Notes: generated by a model not told the origin, from the letters alone. A stretch of DNA of 64,000 bases from Burhinus oedicnemus (GCA_008921705.1 VFFE01007724.1:1275686-1339685); one strand, 5' to 3'. Positions 1-13,617 are shown, counted from the stretch's first letter. Made by a program: numbers and translations.

Positions 1-3000
1 ACGGGATCATGCAGAGGGGGCCCATGGAGCTACAAGCATGGGCATGGAAGGGTAAAAGTAATATTAATGCCTGTCTGAGAAAAATAATTATGTACCCAGA
101 GGCCAGCCAGGGGGCTGCTTAAGAATAAGAGCAGCAAAAGAGGGTTTTAAGACATTAAGGTAAGGCAGAGATGGGCAGACCACCGGTACTCTGACACCAT
201 AGTTTCCCTTGGAAGCCTAGAAACCTAGTATTTCTGGCAGCAGCCTCAACTTTGTCACCAAATTTCCTAGTTGCAGGGTTTTGCCTATAAGCAAGTGGAA
301 GGTAATCACCGCATAGTCATACTTCATTTCTAACAAAAGTGAATTAACTTTAAAATGGGACACATTTATAAGAGCCAGAAGGAATAGAAACAGCCAAACA
401 GTATTATCCAAATATGTAAGCATTCTCAAAGCACTTTTGTTCCTTAGTTAACATCTGCAGCATTCTGGGAGGCTACCAATCATTTATTTTAATTATTTGT
501 TAATTATCTCATCCAGTGTTACCTGTTTAAAAGTTAGCTGCCTATTTTAAGCTCTTTGCTCAACTCCTGTTGTAGTTAGCGAGGAAAGACAGGTTAATTG
601 CCCTCACTGCCTCTTTCCACTGATAGGGAGAGTTTAGGTGGCTAATTTTGACTAACTTTCTAACTTTCTGATGCAGAAAATTCACTGAAAGAAATTGTAC
701 CCTTAGTAATTGGTGAAGCATAAGAAGCTGAAAGGGAAGGTAAGAAAGCATGCTGAAAATAAGATTGGAGAACACAGGCACCATTGTTCAAGTTAAAAAA
801 TATCTGTTAGTTTTTAAGGGATATAAAAAAAATCAAATCAATTCAATTGATAAGTAAATAAATAATCTAAGGGGTAAAAATAATTATGGAGACCAGAAAA
901 AAATTGCGTCTGACTGTCTGGAGGTTTAAAATTTAGATTCTAAGTGTCAAAGGGGAGGCAATTGAAATCTTAGTATTTTAGATCAAAGTCTGCTCTGAAC
1001 TATATTCATACAACTTTACTGAAGTTATGAGTACTGCATAGGTGTGAGGACAGAATCTGAATCTCATGTAATGTGGTGTGAGATCATACACTTTCATTAC
1101 CTGGGAACTAATATGATGGGAATAAAATACAGTCTAACTATGTAATTATTAAAATTCTTGGAAAATTTGGAACATGGCTTTTCTTCAAGAGTTATGCAAT
1201 GTTTGCTCATTGGTAAAAGAGAAAAAATAAATGCTGAAATTCTCAAAGTTTCAATCTGCAAACAGCTTTATTGCATTTGGCAAAGGCTGTCTTTAACTGT
1301 TTAAAATGGAGCATGCATCCTTCTGTTCTGGCATATGGAAAGGCCAGAACTGGGGAATGGAGCATAGTGTCCTGGCTGGGACTCCTTGGATTGCCAAGCA
1401 CAGAAGCATCCTCTCCAGCAATTTTAATTCGTAAGGAAAGGTGATTAATTGCTAGACTAAGCCCTGCTCTTCTTTCCAATAAGTTGACGTGAGCTTAAAT
1501 AATTTCACCAGGAGCAGATTTGGGTCCTTTGGAATTACTGGCAGGCTATGCTCATTCACATAATTTCTGTATCTTACTTTCTCAGTTTTAATCACCTTCA
1601 AAATTTAATGGCTCTCCTTTAAATGTTGGAATCCTGCTCCCCATTACTATGGTTACAGTTCCTGAATCTTGACCCATTTCACTTTCTTTTGAACATAGAA
1701 GTAATAACATTAGCAAATACCACTGTGCTGAGTTCTCATCAAACAGGATACAACATGCTAATGCTAGCTGGGCTGTAGTAGATATCTGTGCAATACCAGT
1801 AATTACTCTCATTTAGCTTATCTCCAGTTACTAGACTTATCCTTCATGGTACAATAAATGAAAAAAAGTATTTATTCAAACTGGGATGAAAACTGTATTT
1901 CTTATAACAAAATCTACAAGTTAGGTTAGCAAAAGGTTACCATAAAGACATTTCTTTTTCATTAGGTATTATTTCTTCACAAAACAAAGTGCAAACTCTT
2001 AAATAGTTTTATTAGTACTAACAACAGACATTTATTAGAAAGCAACAAGATATTTACATAAAAATGCGCCCAATATTCACAGATTAGCGATGCACTATAC
2101 TAAGCAGGAAAACAAGCACTTGTTGTTGTATATTACCGTACATGACACGTTTATAATTATCTTCACCAGAAGATCTGAGGACGTGTCAGGTGAAACACAC
2201 TTAACTGGGGTGAGATAAATTAGACTCCTTCTCCGTGGGTTCCCGTTTCCCTTCACAACCACAGAGAGCAGCAGGGTAGTTTGTAGGGCAACGGTGTGCC
2301 GTGCTCCGACTCAATGTTATCGGACAAAAGCAGCACATTTTCTGCTGTTAAATGGTAACACAGTGAGAGTCTCCTGCTTCATCCCACCCGTGCCCTCCTC
2401 TCCTTTTTAGTCTGTGCTGTCACTGGGCGCTGCGTGGCAGGTGTTGCTTGCCGGAAGGGCCGCAGATTTGTGTGGCAAATCACCTCCATTCAGCAGCATC
2501 ATGTGTCAAGGTGAAGTCTGACAGCTGGGTGGAGGACTGGATGACTTTTTTTTGATGAGATTGTGAGACGACTTTTTTTGATGAGGTATTGTGAAAAAAG
2601 ACGAAAAAGCTTTTTTATTTATAGCTCACATTGTATATGATGATAGAGCACCCTGTTGTGTTTCCTGCTCTAAAGCGCTTCCATCATATTATAAAATAGT
2701 AGCTTTTGAGGGAAGAAAGTGGTTAAGCAAATACACACAGCAAAGTGCACTAAAGACCCTTATGTTTTACTTGCAATTAACATGTAGTTAGTTCTAGATT
2801 TTTGGTAAATAGGATGTGCATTTGTGTTGTCATAGTGGTGAAGGGACTATGGGATTGTTTTTGATAAAATCTGCCCACATGCTCCTACAATACGTTGGCA
2901 GTCCAGGATTCCTGTTCTGATAGCTTCTGTGCCCAAGTTTACCACACGTTCTCACGGTTTGCATCACTTTCTCGGTTTGGTAGGTGCACTTTCATTTCCG

Positions 3001-4465
3001 TGCCACAGTTGCCATCTTCCTCCCCGTTCACTTGTGTGCACCTCAGGGACTTTGCCAAGAGAGCCTGGGGGAATGCGTGCACACATAAGGGATGGATTAA
3101 ATCAGGGGTGCAAAGCTATTAAACCAAACATGCAATATGACTGCTGCCAGCAGCAAGATCTGGAATCGGGTCGATGAGAAGCAGCACAACAGGAAGGTTA
3201 GTCTGAAACCATTTTTGCTATAGCTGTGAGAAAAGTGTTGTACATCTGCCCTACAGATGTCCAGAGCTGGAAGACCATTTCTGAGTGTGAAGTATGCATT
3301 GCTGCTTCATTTTAGGATATATGGAGGCTTCAGACTGAAGTGTGATTGTAACACATGTAGCGCATACCAAGCTAGTTTTAATCTAAAACTGCATACCGTA
3401 GGATAGAGCTGCCAAACGAGTATTTAAGTTTATGTGCAAGCATACTTTGCTCACAGCAAAACCAATGTTCTGGTGGGTTTTCTGCCATCAGCAGAGGAAC
3501 AAAGCAGATGATCAGAAGATTAGAGCTAGCCCAGTTATGTCTGTATGTGCATCAAACCTATGTCCTGATTGCAGTGTAGACACAGTTTTCCTGTCTGTCA
3601 ACACGCAACGCTGGGTATTACTAAGCTGAATTTACAAAGAATATCCTTCAGCCTGTAGCAGTAGGACATATATGTTTATGTTCAATGAACTCCAAGAAAA
3701 AAAAGAAAAATGCTATTCCACAATAGGTTATTTCACAGAATGTTTTCCAATTTATATGCATATTAAAAAAAAAAAAAACCATAGTGAAACTTTTACATTG
3801 TGATATTCTTTCGTGTTACAAATCCAAGGGTGAACATTAGCAACCATGAAATGATGGACTAGGACACACCATAAATATTAGCAAAATAAAAGGTTGTCTT
3901 TACTGTGAAAATCACACAGGTGTTGTCCTTGGGAAATGAGGGAGCGCTTTATGCATAAAAACTTTGGGGAAGGAGAGGAGGGACAAGACTCATAACTTTT
4001 TACTGTGTGTTCCTGATAAACACAAGTTTCATGGATTTTTACTTCTGAGCTACTTAAAAGCATTTTCTATGCAACTCAATACTTGATAGCCACATATTAA
4101 ACTAAGCAATGACAGCAGAAGTGCTCTGATGGTACAGATTTAATGTGCTTTTTCTCTAGAGCTATCCTGCTGAGACTTAGGGCTTACTTTCTCTTATCAG
4201 CAGGTGCATCACGGTCATATGTGTGTACCTGACCAAAAAACCAAACCAACACTTCATCATAATTAAAATTTCCCCTTGTTTCTCCCCTCTGCGTGGATAT
4301 TGGAAACACTTCCTAAATATAAGAAGCGCTAAGCAGTGCGACAGGCTTCAGAAAGAAACCAAGGAATCCCATTTCTCTCCTGAAAAGAGAACTCTGTCTT
4401 AGGAATGGGCTAGGCAGACTTGTTATGGATAGCCTAGGCATATTTAATTCTTCCTCAAAGCACGG
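1..4465. other. Unique AT-rich intergenic or intronic DNA
   Basis: No gene is recognised here. Open frames are all under about 80 codons, lie on both strands and have no familiar protein motifs. Visible structure is limited to a 27-bp tandem duplication near 2541 and a 14-base A run at 3765-3778. The stretch at about 2200-2520 is somewhat richer in G+C and CpG than its surroundings but too weak to call an island. Confidence 0.6.
2541..2595. repeat. Two-copy tandem duplication, period about 27 bp
   Basis: Two adjacent near-copies of a 27-28 bp unit (2541-2567 and 2568-2595). Each contains a GACTTTTTTT run followed by GATGAG and ATTGTGA. The copies differ by a few substitutions and small indels, so this is a local duplication of moderate age. 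No function is apparent. Confidence 0.8.
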
Positions 4466-4518
4466 AGATAGACTACTGGATCTTTGAAATCTCTTCCAAT
4501 GCTACACTACTATGATAC
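4466..4518 (+). mobile_element. Possible short, old CR1 3'-end fragment
   Basis: The stretch runs through a GATCTTTGAAATCTCTTCCAA block and then ACTACTATGAT. This follows the order seen at CR1 3' ends: a GATGATCT..GGTC..TTCCAACC block followed by an ATTCTATGAT-like tail. Similarity is degenerate and covers only about 50 bases, so chance resemblance is possible. If real it is an ancient, heavily truncated insertion on the + strand. Confidence 0.35.
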
Positions 4519-7500
4519 TTTTATTTGTTTTTATTTGTGTTAAAGGGATTAAGGCTGCTTTTGCTGAGCATTATACAGGATCTAGAACAAAGAGAGCTCT
4601 TTCTCTGATGAATTAACAGTTTCCCTGCCCTAAGGGTCTTAGAGTTCAACCACAGACAAGACTACACACATGAGGAAAGCATAAAAAAAGGTTCATAATG
4701 ACAATCACAGCGCTCCATTTGGCTTTTCATAAGAATAAGTTTAACGTTTTTTCTTATCTCCTGTAAGGCTATCTCATTTAGCTGTTGTAAGTGATTGTAA
4801 GTATAAGAGAGCTATTATGAGCACACTAAGATTAGTGAACATTCTCATCTCCTTTGCAACAGAATTTCATAACTTTGAGTAAACTGCTGAGTAAATTTTG
4901 TCCCCTTCATGAATCTCACTTTTTTTTTGATAACTACCATTGTGTCAATGTAATTGTATAATTGTTAACCCAGATCTGAGCAGGGAGAGCCCATTTCTTC
5001 AACACCACTTTGAATAATTGAAATTCAGAGCTGGCCTTTCATTTTGATCTAGTATTGTAGACCTGCCATCAGTCTCTGGCCTACGGGCAACAGTGCTTAA
5101 CAGGAAATGAACTACAGTCAACATTAACCTTTTTTTTCTCCCTGTAAGCTAATGAAACTTGTCGAAAACAGAATACTGGCTTGCAAGGAAAATCAGAACA
5201 ATTTGTTTTTCCGTGTAGTATGAAATGGGGATTACTATGGGTCAGGTGTTATTACAGGCGGACATTCACTGGCAGAGGAGGGTAGGGGGATGCATTCTTG
5301 TCTCTCTGGACAGTAGATAAATGCTGAGCCAGGCAGTGCCTGTAGAATCCCATGACTCTGCTCCAAAGAGAAAAGAGGATTGCTGCTGCCCCACTGGCAC
5401 TGGAGGCCAAGGATGTTGGACTGGGCTGTAGCCTTCTGCCTGGCAGAAACTGGGAGAAAACTAGATGGTGCAATACAGATACAGGGAGTTTCTAGGAGCT
5501 CTTTAGATAGATGCAAGGTTAACAGTCCAGAAAGCATGGACATACCTTTAAGCTCAGGTTATGGTGCTTGACTGTTTCCTCGGAATGTTTGTCCCATCTT
5601 GCTGTCATCAGATCCATTTTGCTAAAATTTAGTTTTAGGTTATTGTTCTTCACTGACACTATGTGCGTATCTGCATTAGATAGGAGGTTGAGTGCCCTCT
5701 ACACTGGTATAATTTGGAAACCTGCTTCTCTGCAGAACTTTTACACAGCTTTGGTACACAGCAGAAAAAAGTGCTGAATGTCAACAACACTCCCACATCT
5801 ACTTTTCTTGAAAGTAGCAATGAGTTAATATAGATGAGTTTATTGAATATAAATGATTTTCAAATCTTAAGAAAACTAAGGTTGCAGTATAACACACACA
5901 ACATGAACATTTGCACTTTCTTTCCTGTGCTAGATTAGGCATTGAGTTATTATGATATGATGAGTTAAGACATGAGATCTTGAATGAATTCTAAATTAAA
6001 AATACATTTCCGTATGTAGATGAGCAAACACTTGTTTTGACAAAATATATTATGAATTCAGCTTGGCATCACTAAAATAACCCCACCAACCCTTTTTCCT
6101 CTCATAGTCCCTTGAAATGCAAGAACACCTTATATTTTAGCTGTCATCTTAATGGTAGATATTATTATAGGGGAAAAAGAGCTAATATCAACTGCTTTTA
6201 ATTTAAGCAGGATTTCTTTTACATGAAGACAGAGAATTTTTCTTCTATAACCATTTTGACTGGAAGTCATAGGGCCCTTGCCAAGAAGTTTCAATTATGC
6301 TTTTAAAATATAAATCCTAGGAGTCTTGAAATTACAGGGTGTGGGTAGCGATATGTTAAATGTTTTACAAGTGAGCAGAAATTAGTGCATTTTGGCTTAT
6401 CCTCAGTGCTGTTAAGAAACAAAACTGTTCTTTTGTTGTAGGTAAAAGCAGTTCCTTCCAAAAGAGTCTGTAAAAACTGGAAAGCATTTTCATATAATTC
6501 TGTGAAAATGACACACAAATAACTGCAGAATGTGGAAAATAAAGCCAGCCACAGAGCCTCACCCAGGACATGTTCATCAGGAGGACATGGTGTAAACACA
6601 CCGTAGGATGTTTTGGCTGCTAGAGCAACCATGGGATTATTTGGGGTGTGTTTTAGCTCTACCCACCTAACACATTTCCCATGTGGTATTTGGGTGGGGG
6701 AAATGAAAAACTACCCCCTTGTCAGGTATGAAACTATTTCCTTTTGTCAGTTTGAGGTTAAGTATATGTTTCGGTCGTGTGGGTGGAGGACACTGACAGT
6801 TGCAGTCAGTCTTGAAGGAGAGGGTATTTCAGTTGGGGCAGGGAGAATTTCTCCAAACCTTAGAGTTGATCATGTCAATACTGTTTGGGATAAAAGATGC
6901 TGTGTCAAGAGGTAGTACAGAAGACTTCTATTGCTAGACTATAGACTATAAAGCCTTCTTTCAAGCGTGGCAAGTTACACTGCTGTCACTAATACTATAT
7001 TTGTTAGTGATCAATAAATAGCAAAATCAGTCCTGTATGAAACAAGTGTGATCAAGCTTGGCTGTGATCAGATGGCTGTACTTCTGTCACGTTAGCCAGA
7101 GTACACACGCCAGAGTTTATTTTGGCATTATGTTTTTTTCCAAATACAGGAGAGCAAATGATATCAGCTCTGGTGTTAAGATGGAATGGTGAAGATGAAC
7201 AATACTTACTCTGGTACACAGTCTGTTGGTACAAAGTTAATGCTTCAGCTTTTTTTTAATAAATTTGAGCCAGTTGAATGAGATAATATAGAATCAGCCT
7301 TTTACATCATATGGCTTTGGCTTTTTGAACCAGTATCAGGAGCCCTAAAGCCAACATTTGCTGTCTTGTACACCTATGGCCTCAAGTAATAAAACACACA
7401 CAGCTCCTAAAGTCCCATTATTATGGGTACATAAATCAGTGCACTTCAGAATAACTGACAAACTTGCCAGGTAAATATAGCAAGAGTCACATTCAGGGTT

Positions 7501-8861
7501 GCTATTGACACTTGCTGAAATGGGAATATGAAATCTTTCAGGTGCCTCAAGTCCTTAGGGCGGTCAGTGAGTTTATTACATTTCCTCTCCTTTCACTGTT
7601 GAAGTAGAGCTTAAAACCTAAATGGGTAAGAATGAGATCTTAGCTCTTAATTTGGTAAGCTTTCTTTAAAAAATTGTGTTGAATCTTTCATTTTTCTTTA
7701 ATTAGCATTAGCAATAATAAACTGTTAGTACTTATCTAACCAAAACTTTAACCTTTGGTGGACTATAAGAAAGCAAGGGGAGTTTGCTGTTCCCAAGTGA
7801 ATTATTTTAGACTGCAACCTTCAGGAGGCAGGGAATAAATTCCTGTTGCACTTCTGAATGCTGAAAGCAAAATGGTCTACAACTGGGATTCCTAAGCACA
7901 ACTGCAAAATTACAAATCAGCAACAACTTTTAATACAGCCATGACCTAATTAAACTTAGTACACAGTAGGCTACAGTATTGACATTGGAGGAGCTGATGA
8001 ATGGTGGCATATGATAAAATCACCTTCTTCCATCAAACACACATTACTGAGCTCGGTTCAGGGCTAACTTGGGGAGAAGTCGGGCCTCTGTGATAAACAG
8101 GAGTTGAAAATTAGGTAATTTAATGGTCTTTTCTCTAAAGTCTGTGAATCTGGGAGAACTGATGATTAAAGGAGATGTGAATTGGATACCCCAAAATGTA
8201 GACACTCACCCTAAGCTTGATACTGTTCTTTTCTTTAAGGTTTCTTTTTCAAGGTGATGTGTGCTCATTATTTATAGAACTACCTGGAATTTACCTGGTT
8301 ATGGTTAGATTTCCCTGTGAGGGTCAGGCAGCAATTCCAGATGTTTCTAAGACTTCCCTGGAGCCAAGGGGAGCTAGAAGTACCATGCACCACCCGCGAA
8401 TTGAATGCAAACTGTGTCAAAGAGCAAAGCTCATGATCAGAAGCTACTAGGAAAATTTGGCATTACCTTCTTCCTTCTTCCCCCTCCCTCTCCCCAGGGT
8501 CATCTACAATTAGATTTTGGTGATTCCTGTTTCATAATCTTCTGTTCAGTAGGGCTTGTTTTGCTGCCTTGCTCTTGACATTTCACAACAATTCAACAGG
8601 ATATAACAGCTATTACAAAACCTGACAAATGAAATTTTAAGGTAATCTGAGGGATTTCTTTAAGCAGGTAAAATTTTGATCTTGCAACTTGTTTCATAAA
8701 GATAGGGTTCTGTACAGGATAACACTCAGAGGGAACAAAGGATTAGGGATGCATTAATGAATGTGAAAACTGTAGGTTATTACAAACACCACAGCTCTTC
8801 AGTATATGACCCCTATCTTTTCTCCTGGTATATTTACTTCTGATATCTGGTAAGAAAGCCA
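4519..8861. other. Unique AT-rich DNA with no recognised gene
   Basis: No coding exon, RNA gene or repeat family is recognised. Open frames reach about 109 codons (for example on the reverse strand at 6303-6632), but overlapping frames on the same and opposite strands are equally open and none has recognisable domains. A short 8-bp direct repeat (TAGACTA type) lies near 6935-6950. Confidence 0.55.
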
Positions 8862-9559
8862 TGATCCTGGAGAGGTGGACAGAGAGAAACCTCATGAAGT
8901 TCAACAAAGGCAAGTGTAGGGTACTGTACCTGGGAAGGAATAACCCCGTGCACCAGTACAGGTTAGGGGTTGACCTACTGGAAAGCAGCTCGGTGGAAAG
9001 GGACCTGGAAGTCCTCGTGGACAACAGGATGACCATGAGCCAGCACTGTGCCCTTGTGGCCAAGAAGGCCAATGACATCCTGGGGTGCATCAAGAGGTGT
9101 GTGGCAAGCAGGTCATAGTAGGTTATCTTCCTCCTCTACTCTGCCCTGGTGAGGCCGCATCTGGAGTACTGTGTCCAGTTCTGGGTTCCCTGGTTCAAGA
9201 AGGACAGGGAACTGCTGGAACTGCTGGAGAGGGTCCAGCAGAGGGCTACGAAGATGATTAGGGGACTGGAACATCTTATGCAGAAAGGCATTTCCATCAA
9301 AACACTGTTGCAGTGATTGAAAGAATGTAAGAAGTTCCATCTAAACATGAGGAGAAACTTCTTGACTTTGAGGGTGGCAGAGCACTGGCACAGGCTGCCC
9401 AGAGAGGTGGTGGAGCCTCTGACTCTGGAGACATTCCAAACCCGCCTGGACGCCGTCCTGTGCAACCTGCTCTAGGTGTCCCTGCTCTGGCAGGGGGGTT
9501 GAAATAGATGATCTCCAGAGGTCCTTTCCAACCCCTATGATTCTGTGATTCTGTGATCC
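8862..9559 (+). mobile_element. CR1 LINE copy A, 5'-truncated 3' end
   Basis: This is the 3' end of a chicken-repeat-1 non-LTR retrotransposon in + orientation. The first about 250 bases encode the end of the reverse-transcriptase ORF: a tract typical of the CR1 ORF2 carboxyl end runs at 8861-9115 and then meets an in-frame TAG at 9116-9118. The nucleotide match resumes through the 'GTGAGGCCGCA..CTGGAGTACTGTGTCCAGTT' region. The element ends with the family 3' block (GATCTCCAGAGGTCC..TTCCAACC) and two ATTCTGTG octamers at about 9540-9556. Compared with copy B in this window, about 150 bases are missing around 9289-9325, where a short unrelated filler sits instead. It is a dead 5'-truncated fragment, as most avian CR1 copies are. 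No target duplication is evident, as expected for CR1. Confidence 0.94.
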
Positions 9560-10826
9560 TGACCTAACAGAGGCATCTGCATGTTCCAGTCATAAGTCAT
9601 TAATAGATTCTTAGAACTGAACACATCAAAACATTTTTTTTCTTTCCAGACCATCCCAACTAAGCAAAGAACATCTGTTTGTGCTGAAAGCTGAGCTCAT
9701 ATTTAAGCATATAGCTAAGCAGCAGCATTAATTTTTAACTTCCTTTATGAAATAGTTCAGAGTAAGTAAAGCTCAGTAATCCAGAAGTAACTGGGAGATA
9801 GAACTTGAAAACTTGGCCCACTTTGTTTCTAGGATATAAGAGATAAATCTCTGAATCTGAAGCTACTTCCCACCCTTCAGAGATAAAAAGGTCAGGACAC
9901 ATACTTTCATTCCGCAAACATGCTGACCCAAAGACAGAGAAATGCTTTAAAAAACAAATCTGAATCGCTACTTTTCTTAGGTCATGCACCCAGTTTTTAG
10001 GAAGATTTATTCAGATTATCTGACAGAAAAAGTGTCACTCTTGCTAATGTAAAGAGCATCTTTGTTCTGTCAAATGGCCAGTGGCTTGTCTTCCATTTTT
10101 CTGTTGACCTGTGATATATACTTGTAAAAAATCCACAGAAGTCATTTATACACTGAGAGGATACTCTGTAGAAAATTTCAGCAAAAAGCTTTGGGGATTT
10201 ATGTGTCAGACTAGGGCATCAGCCTCATGTTCTATTGAGGCTTCTTATCTTTATCCCACATTACCTAGTAGAATATAAATCTATAACTGGAGAAGTACCA
10301 CAGATGCCGTAGTTTACAATATCTAGAAGAAACAACAGAGGCAGAGGAGACATAAAAGGATAATTTTGCTTATACAAAATAGCAGCCTAAAAAATAAAAC
10401 CAGGAAAACAAACAAGCAGATGGGGAAGGCAAAGCCTGCAAGACACAGCTGTGCAAAGTATTTAAATATCCAGATGCAAAGCAGTTTAAGGGTCAGGGAC
10501 AAGGAAAGGACGCAGAATGCTCTTACCAGCTCTGCAGCATGATTAAATAGTCTGCTTTAAAATTTCACATACATTAATGATTGTTAATTGTCCAGCTTTC
10601 TGTCAGATTTAAATGGAAACTTAGGCTTTGTTAGAAATACAAACTCCTGAGACTCCTGAGCACCTTTTAATATGGGTTTGTTACTATTTACACAGGAGTA
10701 CAATAACTAGTGTGTGGGAAAAAACCTTTTTCTATTGGTCTTTACTCAATTCTCTTTTAGCAAAAGGAATAATAAAACATTCTTTTTTAGAATAGTCAAA
10801 ATTGTTTTCTGAAGCAGTTACTACCC

Positions 10827-10846
10827 ATAATAATAATAATAATAAT
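10827..10846. repeat. (TAA)n microsatellite, about 6 units
   Basis: Perfect run of ATA/TAA trinucleotides. It is short and probably polymorphic among individuals. Confidence 0.9.
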
Positions 10847-12659
10847 TTATGCTTTTACTGTATACTGACTTCATCTAAGGGATTCAAGTGCTTTATGAAT
10901 GTTAATTAGGCATCTGCAGGCATCTATTAGGCACCACCAGTTGCTAGATGATGATTTTGGTCTATCAGCTCAAAACACTCCACCTGCCTGCTTTGCTTAG
11001 AATGCTGTTAAGGGGGCTGGGGGAGGGTATGTGCATATTGAAATGTGGGAAAGACGCCTTTTGCTTTAAAATGTAGCCACAGTGGAAAGCGTTAACATAA
11101 ACTGAATTCCTGAATGAGATTTTATTACTGCTTTGATTATCTTCCTGGGCTTTGGACTCCCTCCTGAGCTGGCAGATGTCCCCTCACGTCACGTCAGTGG
11201 CTGAAAGACAGATTTTCATTCCTACCCTCAGTTGTGTCTCAGGTTCTTCAGTGATTTTGGGATCCTGTTCAAAGCTACAGATCCATTTTATAATCCCTCT
11301 ACAGTCAGGTTCAAATGTTTCGAATGCTTTCTTGCTCACCATGCTTCTTTCCCCACCTCCTTCATTGCTTTCCTATTCTGCCTTCATTCTTCTCTGGGCA
11401 AATGGTGGCCAACGTGCCTGTTGTGGCCCCGTACCAGCCTGGCCAGAGTGAAAAGGTAGGCTTTAAAACCAGTTTTGTGACTCAGTCACCAAGTTATTCA
11501 TCCTTCCTTTGCAGGGTGAATAACTGCATTTAAAATGAGCCCCAAACTTGTTGTATTTTTTGGTAAAGGCTTCTAATCTCCTTACAAGGAACTTCAGAAG
11601 CAAGGTAAATAATAAAAGGGTGCCAGGGGCAATGAAAACTGAGCTATTGAATCACATGGGAGCTACAGTCTAGCGTAAGCATGGTACTTAAACAAACATA
11701 CTGCAGCAGCCTGCATTCCTCATAGGGCAGACCTGCAAAGCACAAAGAATATTGTTTTCCTAAATTGTGATTTCATAATTACAGCAAGAAAGTTCATTTA
11801 AATGGTGAAAACCTTATTTTCTTTGACTAGAGAGATCAAAAAAAAGGCCATATAAAAGGATTCTGACAGTGCTATATAAGGACAATCTTCTGATTACTAA
11901 CTGTAACTTTTAAAGGGTATTAAAATCCTATTTCAGCAAGATGGCTGGTTTTAGCTTGCAAGCTCTTTCTGTAGGACTCTAACATCAGTGTCCATTCACA
12001 CACTCAGATGTTTACATTAAACAAGGAACTATGATTTCCAGTTTCTTAAGGATTTTTTTGCATGCTGCTGTTACAGACGGGCTGGACATTAGAGGTCTGA
12101 TTCTGACTTTTCAGGGTCTTTCACTATATAGAGACAGGAGAAAGCCCTGAGACCCTGGTCACATCCTTAGGTCCCAGCTGTCATGGAAAAACCATTGTCT
12201 TACAAAAATCACCCTATGAAAACTGGTTTATCACTAGGCAGTTTTGGTTTAGATGGCTCCAGCATGATTCATATCATGGCGTTTGGATGGCTGGGTGGGC
12301 CAATTCATAAAAATGATTCATGTGAGTAACAGCTGCAGAATCAGCCCATGTTTATAATTTTAAAGATTGATTTTAAAACTTCCAAACTTCGCTGGACCAG
12401 AGGAGATTATCTTCCAGATGTATCACTAGCAGTGAATGGTGGCTGGGCTGTTCTGTATCTTGGTAAGGGCAGCAGCTCCTGAATCTGCTCTGGTCTGCAG
12501 AGATTGCATTAAGGCTATATACCACCTAATGCTATTCCAGAAAGCTGGAAGCTTCCTCCTGGTTTAACACAGTAGAGACAGCCACTGCCATGTCTGCAGG
12601 TGAGGGCTGTTGGAGCACACTGGGTAACTGGGAGAAATCACTGCTGCCATCACACAGCC

Positions 12660-12940
12660 TGCTGAGATCCCCTCACATCTAAGAGGTGCCAGTCTGGTCC
12701 CAGGCTGGATCTTGCGGCATTACTCACTTGTCTTTGCACCACACGTTGCAGTTCTCTCCAGGGGCTAATTTGCCCAGAAACCTGAGGTCAGAGATAGTGC
12801 TGCAATCCAGATCCCGGCCCCAGCCTGGCTCATCTCCCAGCACCTCTGCTCCCCCAGCACGGCACAGACATCCCAGCTCTCCCGGCGTAGGCGCGCTCCT
12901 CCTCAACGGCTCATGGTGGGATGCAAACAAGTGCAGTTCA
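12660..12940. other. G+C-richer patch with a weak candidate exon on the reverse strand
   Basis: The patch is richer in G+C and CpG than its flanks. On the reverse strand a 68-codon frame (12724-12930) ends close to a good splice-donor match (CAA|GTGAGTAA) near 12720. A pyrimidine-rich stretch ending CTCAG sits about 54 bases upstream of that donor on the reverse strand, so a small exon of about 54 bases can be imagined. No homology is recognised, both strands carry open frames here, and such splice matches also arise by chance. Confidence 0.15.
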
Positions 12941-13021
12941 AGAACTCCTGCTCTACACGTAGCTACAGCATCATTTCCTTGTTATGAAATGAATCATGAT
13001 TTCATTCTTCAGACTGTTACC

Positions 13022-13059
13022 AAAAAAAAAAAAAAAAAANNNNNNNNNNNNNNNNNNNN
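13022..13059. other. Poly-A run followed by a 20-N assembly gap
   Basis: Eighteen A residues (13022-13039) run directly into 20 unknown bases (13040-13059). The gap is probably nominal in size and caused by read failure in the homopolymer. Any translation across it is meaningless. Confidence 0.98.
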
Positions 13060-13174
13060 GTACTGCTGAACATGGAACCAATTATTACTTTATCAGCTAC
13101 CCAAAGAAAACATATCCAACAAGGAAAAAAACCCCACATACATACTAGGCAAAGCTACCTCAAAATCTATAGAC

Positions 13175-13191
13175 TTTTTTTTTTTTTTTTT
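13175..13191. repeat. Homopolymer T17
   Basis: Uninterrupted T run. With the A13 run at 13578-13590 and the poly-A at 13022 it forms a locally A/T-homopolymer-rich zone around the gap. Confidence 0.95.
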
Positions 13192-13617
13192 AATTCTTAA
13201 AATCCCTTGGATCCCACCTCTTTTTCTCCTGTTTCCTGTCATTGCTATAACAAATCTTTTTGGCGAGCAAACAAGATTTCTTTTGTTACACTGAAAACTT
13301 TGCTCATGATTCATTTTTTTTCTTAGAAAAAGCGTCAAGCCAAATATTGTTTTCAGATCCTTTTCTTCCTATGTCTTCTCCCCTCCCCAAATCCTTTTTC
13401 CTGAGGGACATCCTTGTTCATGGTAGCCTACTGTAAACAAAAGAAAGATGATATCAAAGTAATTGCTTGAAATATAATTGATGACAGACTTCTTCATGTG
13501 CAACATTTAACAACATCTTTGCACATAATACTTTTGCACAGTTTGTTAATGCCTGGAAACTAATCATCCTTTAGAAGAAAAAAAAAAAAAGGACAAAAGG
13601 AAAACCACACAAGTTCA

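Larger units (their letters stand above)
9560..13021. other. Unique DNA, no recognised gene
   Basis: AT-rich sequence with a (TAA)n run at 10827. A C/T-richer stretch at 11150-11460 contains overlapping frames of 72-99 codons in all three + frames, which argues against any being a real exon. A G+C-richer patch at 12660-12940 holds a weak exon-like pattern on the reverse strand, described separately. Confidence 0.55.

Noticed and set aside
11152..11533. Exon-like end with AAAAG|GTAGGC donor at about 11456
   Set aside because: No AG acceptor precedes the plausible peptide within a sensible distance, and neighbouring frames are equally open.
12686..13069. 127-codon forward frame ending in lysines and unknown residues
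   Set aside because: It runs through poly-A and the N gap; the end is an artefact and the start has no support.
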